Assembly: GCA_017610175.1 (NCBI GenBank)
Contig: JAFCCO010000013.1
Coordinates: 1-34,389, forward strand
Length of the DNA: 34,389 nucleotides
Direction of reading: 5' to 3'
Source of the DNA: Candidatus Iainarchaeum sp.
Lineage (GTDB): Archaea > Iainarchaeota > Iainarchaeia > Iainarchaeales > GCA-2688035
Made by a program: the position numbers and the translations under genes. Every line of letters starts with the position of its first letter. The stretch's first letter is position 1. The notes beneath the pieces were generated by a model. It was given only the letters and a program-made list of their open reading frames with translations. It did not search any database and was not told the origin of the DNA. Of this stretch, positions 32,440 through 34,389 are shown piece after piece.

Positions 32440-32715
32440 TCAGGCTTTTTTTTCTGTCGGGGCCGGAAGTCTTGTTTTTTCAACTGTGATTATTGCGGCC
32501 CAAAACAGCATTGCTCCTGCGGTCATAACAAATCCAAGAAGCAGATCTGAAGCCGAAAAAGCAAGCAGTTCGTCGTTCCAAGCGTGGTCAATTACAAGCA
32601 TCACCGAACTTCCGCCAAGAATAAAGTTCAAAAGCCTTAATGCCTGGCTGTCGTGATTTTTCCTGCCAAAGTACAGGAGAATTGCAGCGGCCAACGGAAC
32701 AGTATAACATCCCAT
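32440..32715 (-). CDS. Three-helix membrane protein, function unknown
   Basis: This 91-residue protein has about three membrane helices. The ATG at 32715 is chosen because a Shine-Dalgarno ggaggg lies 6 nt upstream; the frame stays open far upstream, but that part overlaps the better-supported gene on the other strand. The protein ends in a Pro/Lys tail. No family was recognised. Confidence 0.65.
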   Translation of the reverse strand: MGCYTVPLAAAILLYFGRKNHDSQALRLLNFILGGSSVMLVIDHAWNDELLAFSASDLLLGFVMTAGAMLFWAAIITVEKTRLPAPTEKKA

Positions 32716-32787
32716 AGTAATCCCTCCTTCAATTTCAAAAGAGCAAAAACAATAAAAACAATGCCTGCGTAATTTCATTCGATAACC

Positions 32788-33399
32788 ATGCCAAAAAGAC
32801 CTGAACCAAAGCGAAAAGTTGTTAGGAAAAGCAAGCCCCCTGCCCCTCTTGCCGATGCGGCCTCTGCAAGAAGGCAGGTTAACGGGCTTAAAACGCTTTA
32901 CAAGGACCCTGCCCAAAGGGTTGATGCAATAACTAAACTGCTTAACCGCGCGGCAAGGGAAAAATCCAGTCAGGCAGTGATTGCCCTGATTGAGGATGCA
33001 AGAATGCGGGAAATTAATGCTGTTGCGGGTCAGGTCAGCATAAAGGGCTTCAATTTCAGGCAGAGCTATGAGGGAAAGCACTTGCGCTTTATGGACCAAA
33101 GGATTTGGAATAGCATTAGGCTGGGGGCTTTTCCGTCTGTTGGCGGGCTGATTCTTAGCCTGGTGGCTTTTGCGAGAAAAAGGGGGGCGCACGAATATGT
33201 CGCAGATTACATGGTTAACGGGGTTGCAATGAAGTTGCGTGTCCCTATTTTCAGGGGTGAAAAGCGTGTGAGCCATGGCGCAAAGGACCTTCTTGTCGAT
33301 GCCCTTGACCACGCAATTGCACTTTATCGAGAGGCAGGAAAGGAAACAAAGGCTGACAGGTTGCATAGCTTTCTTCTGGCGGTTGAGCGAAAACTCTGA
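32788..33399 (+). CDS. Unrecognised basic protein
   Basis: This 203-residue protein has a very basic Pro/Lys/Arg N-terminal tail (1-20), a helical region, and a C-terminal alpha/beta part with HAIALYREAGKETKADR near the end. It has no strong membrane segment except a short stretch around GGLILSLVAFA. It lies between two membrane-protein genes and a secreted-protein gene. The basic tail suggests nucleic-acid or ribosome contact; no family was recognised. Confidence 0.65.
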   Translation: MPKRPEPKRKVVRKSKPPAPLADAASARRQVNGLKTLYKDPAQRVDAITKLLNRAAREKSSQAVIALIEDARMREINAVAGQVSIKGFNFRQSYEGKHLRFMDQRIWNSIRLGAFPSVGGLILSLVAFARKRGAHEYVADYMVNGVAMKLRVPIFRGEKRVSHGAKDLLVDALDHAIALYREAGKETKADRLHSFLLAVERKL

Positions 33400-33430
33400 T
33401 TTTATTAACGCTATTTAGTGAAATAGTTAA

Positions 33431-33440
33431 GTATATAAAG
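33431..33440 (+). promoter_or_regulatory. TATA box for the tyrosine-rich protein gene
   Basis: gtatataaag lies 21-31 nt before the ATG at 33462, again giving a nearly leaderless transcript. The motif is strong, suggesting high expression. Confidence 0.65.
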
Positions 33441-33461
33441 TTCAAATGCACCAATTGTAAT

Positions 33462-33788
33462 ATGAGAAAAGCATTTCTTGCATTGGTGTTGCTTGCGGTA
33501 ATTTCATTTGTTGGAAACGCATCAGCCTACGGTTATTACCAGGGCGGATCATATCCTGCAAACTACTACCCAAACAGCTACTACAACATGAGCTTTACCT
33601 ACTGGGACTATGACGGGCCATATGTAAGGGTTTCATACAGCAACGAAAGCCCTTATCACTACAGTTCAGGCAGTTATTACGGCGCAGACAGCTACTACTC
33701 CCCCTACTATTACCAGCCGTACTACAGGGCCTACAATTATAGGCAGTATTCATACAGTCCTGGCTACAGCTTTGGCTACAATTGGTAG
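33462..33788 (+). CDS. Secreted tyrosine-rich protein
   Basis: This 108-residue protein has a typical Sec signal peptide (about 1-22, ending in NASA) and a mature part in which 29 of about 86 residues are Tyr, with Ser, Gly, Asn and Pro making up most of the rest. Repeats of YY and SYY/PYY units occur throughout. There are no cysteines. Such composition suggests an extended surface or matrix protein, possibly one that can be crosslinked through tyrosine. It has a strong promoter and no partner in the operon. Confidence 0.75.
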   Translation: MRKAFLALVLLAVISFVGNASAYGYYQGGSYPANYYPNSYYNMSFTYWDYDGPYVRVSYSNESPYHYSSGSYYGADSYYSPYYYQPYYRAYNYRQYSYSPGYSFGYNW

Positions 33789-33870
33789 GAAACCAGAGGT
33801 TAGCTTTTAAATCTTTCTTTTTCCTATTATTTAGTTAAACACAACTCTACTTTTTTTGGAGTTTCTTTGA

Positions 33871-34002
33871 ATGAGTGATAGAAGTAAAGACACAAGCCGG
33901 TTCAAGAAGACCAAGGCCAGGCAGCGCTGGAAATGGAAAAAGAAAAAGATGCGCAGAAAGAAGAGAAAGAAGCGCTACCTGAGAAAGAGAGCAAAGAGTT
34001 AA
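33871..34002 (+). CDS. rpl41e: Ribosomal protein eL41-like, extremely basic
   Basis: This 43-residue protein has an N-terminal tail of about 15 residues and then a stretch of almost only Lys/Arg with RWKWKKKKMRRKKRKKRY, which matches the pattern of the tiny ribosomal protein eL41 (in relatives about 25 residues, WRKKRMRRLKRKRRK). The N-terminal tail is longer than usual. A T-rich stretch precedes the ATG. It is easily missed because of its size. Confidence 0.7.
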   Translation: MSDRSKDTSRFKKTKARQRWKWKKKKMRRKKRKKRYLRKRAKS

Positions 34003-34070
34003 AATAAAGGCTAATTTTGCTTATGTTATCGGGTTTAGCCTTCGGCAGGCTCTGCAAAAAATTCCGCTTT

Positions 34071-34389
34071 TTAGAGGAAATAAAAGAGTGCAACCATTCC
34101 CGCAATAAACGCAATGTTCTGCAGGTAAACAACCCAGTACATTTTCCTCATATCCATTTTTTCAGGCGCGGTTAACGCGGTCCTGTAAAACGGTGCCCCA
34201 AGCAGCATTACTAATCCGAGGGCAAGAAAAGGCAGGGGGAGGAACCCAATCTTTACAGGGCTGACCCTGTAAATGGAGTTCAGGCAAAGTGCAATGAATG
34301 AAAGGGCTGAAATTGTAATTGCAATGTAGTATGCAAGGCGCAGCTTTTTTTCGCCGAACACAACAACACTGCTTCTGTAGGATTGCGCT
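34071..34389 (-). CDS. Membrane protein 3' end, possibly UbiA-like (partial)
   Basis: The frame has at least 96 residues with three or four membrane helices and is still open at the window edge, so the true start is outside. Just before an internal GTG at 34361, the frame reads AQSYRSSVVVFGEKKLRLAYY, which resembles the segment that follows the second aspartate motif in UbiA prenyltransferases (S-x-x-V-V-x-G-x-K). It may therefore be the C-terminal part of a UbiA-family enzyme. That is inference; the diagnostic motifs would lie outside the window. Confidence 0.5.
   Translation of the reverse strand, partial: AQSYRSSVVVFGEKKLRLAYYIAITISALSFIALCLNSIYRVSPVKIGFLPLPFLALGLVMLLGAPFYRTALTAPEKMDMRKMYWVVYLQNIAFIAGMVALFYFL

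Noticed and set aside
32716..33366. Long minus-strand frame upstream of the small membrane-protein gene
   Set aside because: It overlaps the better-supported gene on the plus strand, has no protein-like composition, and a Shine-Dalgarno marks the true start at 32715.
1..34389. CRISPR array
   Set aside because: No regular repeat-spacer pattern was seen on either strand; the repeats found are the element ends, the coiled-coil coding units and the duplicated promoter box.

Overview
The window is archaeal. It encodes eL40 and eL41 ribosomal proteins, FEN-1, an MBF1-type factor, a COG1395-type regulator and a UbiA-family enzyme resembling archaeal digeranylgeranylglyceryl-phosphate synthase. Several genes have a TATA box about 25-35 nt upstream and little or no leader. 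The tight packing, many small membrane proteins and many TTG/GTG starts would fit a small-genome (DPANN-like) archaeon, but I cannot place the lineage from the sequence alone.

Region A (about 101-7355) is an integrated mobile element in the 3' end of a tRNA-Ser(GCU) gene. A 15-bp direct repeat (101-115 and 7341-7355) marks the ends. Just inside it lies a perfect 16-bp inverted repeat (127-142 and 7316-7331). Next to the tRNA is a tyrosine recombinase broken by a frameshift. The rest holds a rightward operon (small membrane protein, AbrB-like protein, cytosolic trypsin-like protease), a lipoprotein and a membrane protein, then a leftward operon around a HerA-like ATPase interrupted by an in-frame TGA, and one unrecognised gene.

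Region B (7497-11086) carries a rhomboid protease, a coiled-coil DUF2391-like membrane protein, a glutamine-dependent NAD synthetase and a small membrane protein.

Region C (about 11251-18258) is AT-rich accessory DNA running up to the 3' end of a tRNA-Asn(GUU) gene. It holds a Fic enzyme, a zinc-finger/HExxH protein, a translationally coupled operon ending in a transglutaminase-like membrane protein and a short lipoprotein, a CAP-domain protein and a second transglutaminase-like protein. Beside the tRNA is a truncated integrase whose reading frame is interrupted by three TAG codons and no other stop. Its short lipoprotein shares its first part, including a 25-bp identical stretch, with the lipoprotein in region A, linking the two islands.

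Region D (18727-31923) is mostly core: ftsZ, a site-2 protease with an MBF1-like gene, pdxST (vitamin B6), fen, a UbiA/HTH pair, a thiMECL thiamine cluster, eL40, tRNA-Glu and an ABC-F ATPase. Region E (32080-34389) holds small membrane proteins, an unrecognised 203-residue protein, a tyrosine-rich secreted protein, eL41 and the 3' end of a membrane protein that may be another UbiA-family enzyme.

The best candidates for something undescribed are the nested direct and inverted repeats of element A, the amber-only integrase frame, the AbrB/protease pair, and the surface module of region C.
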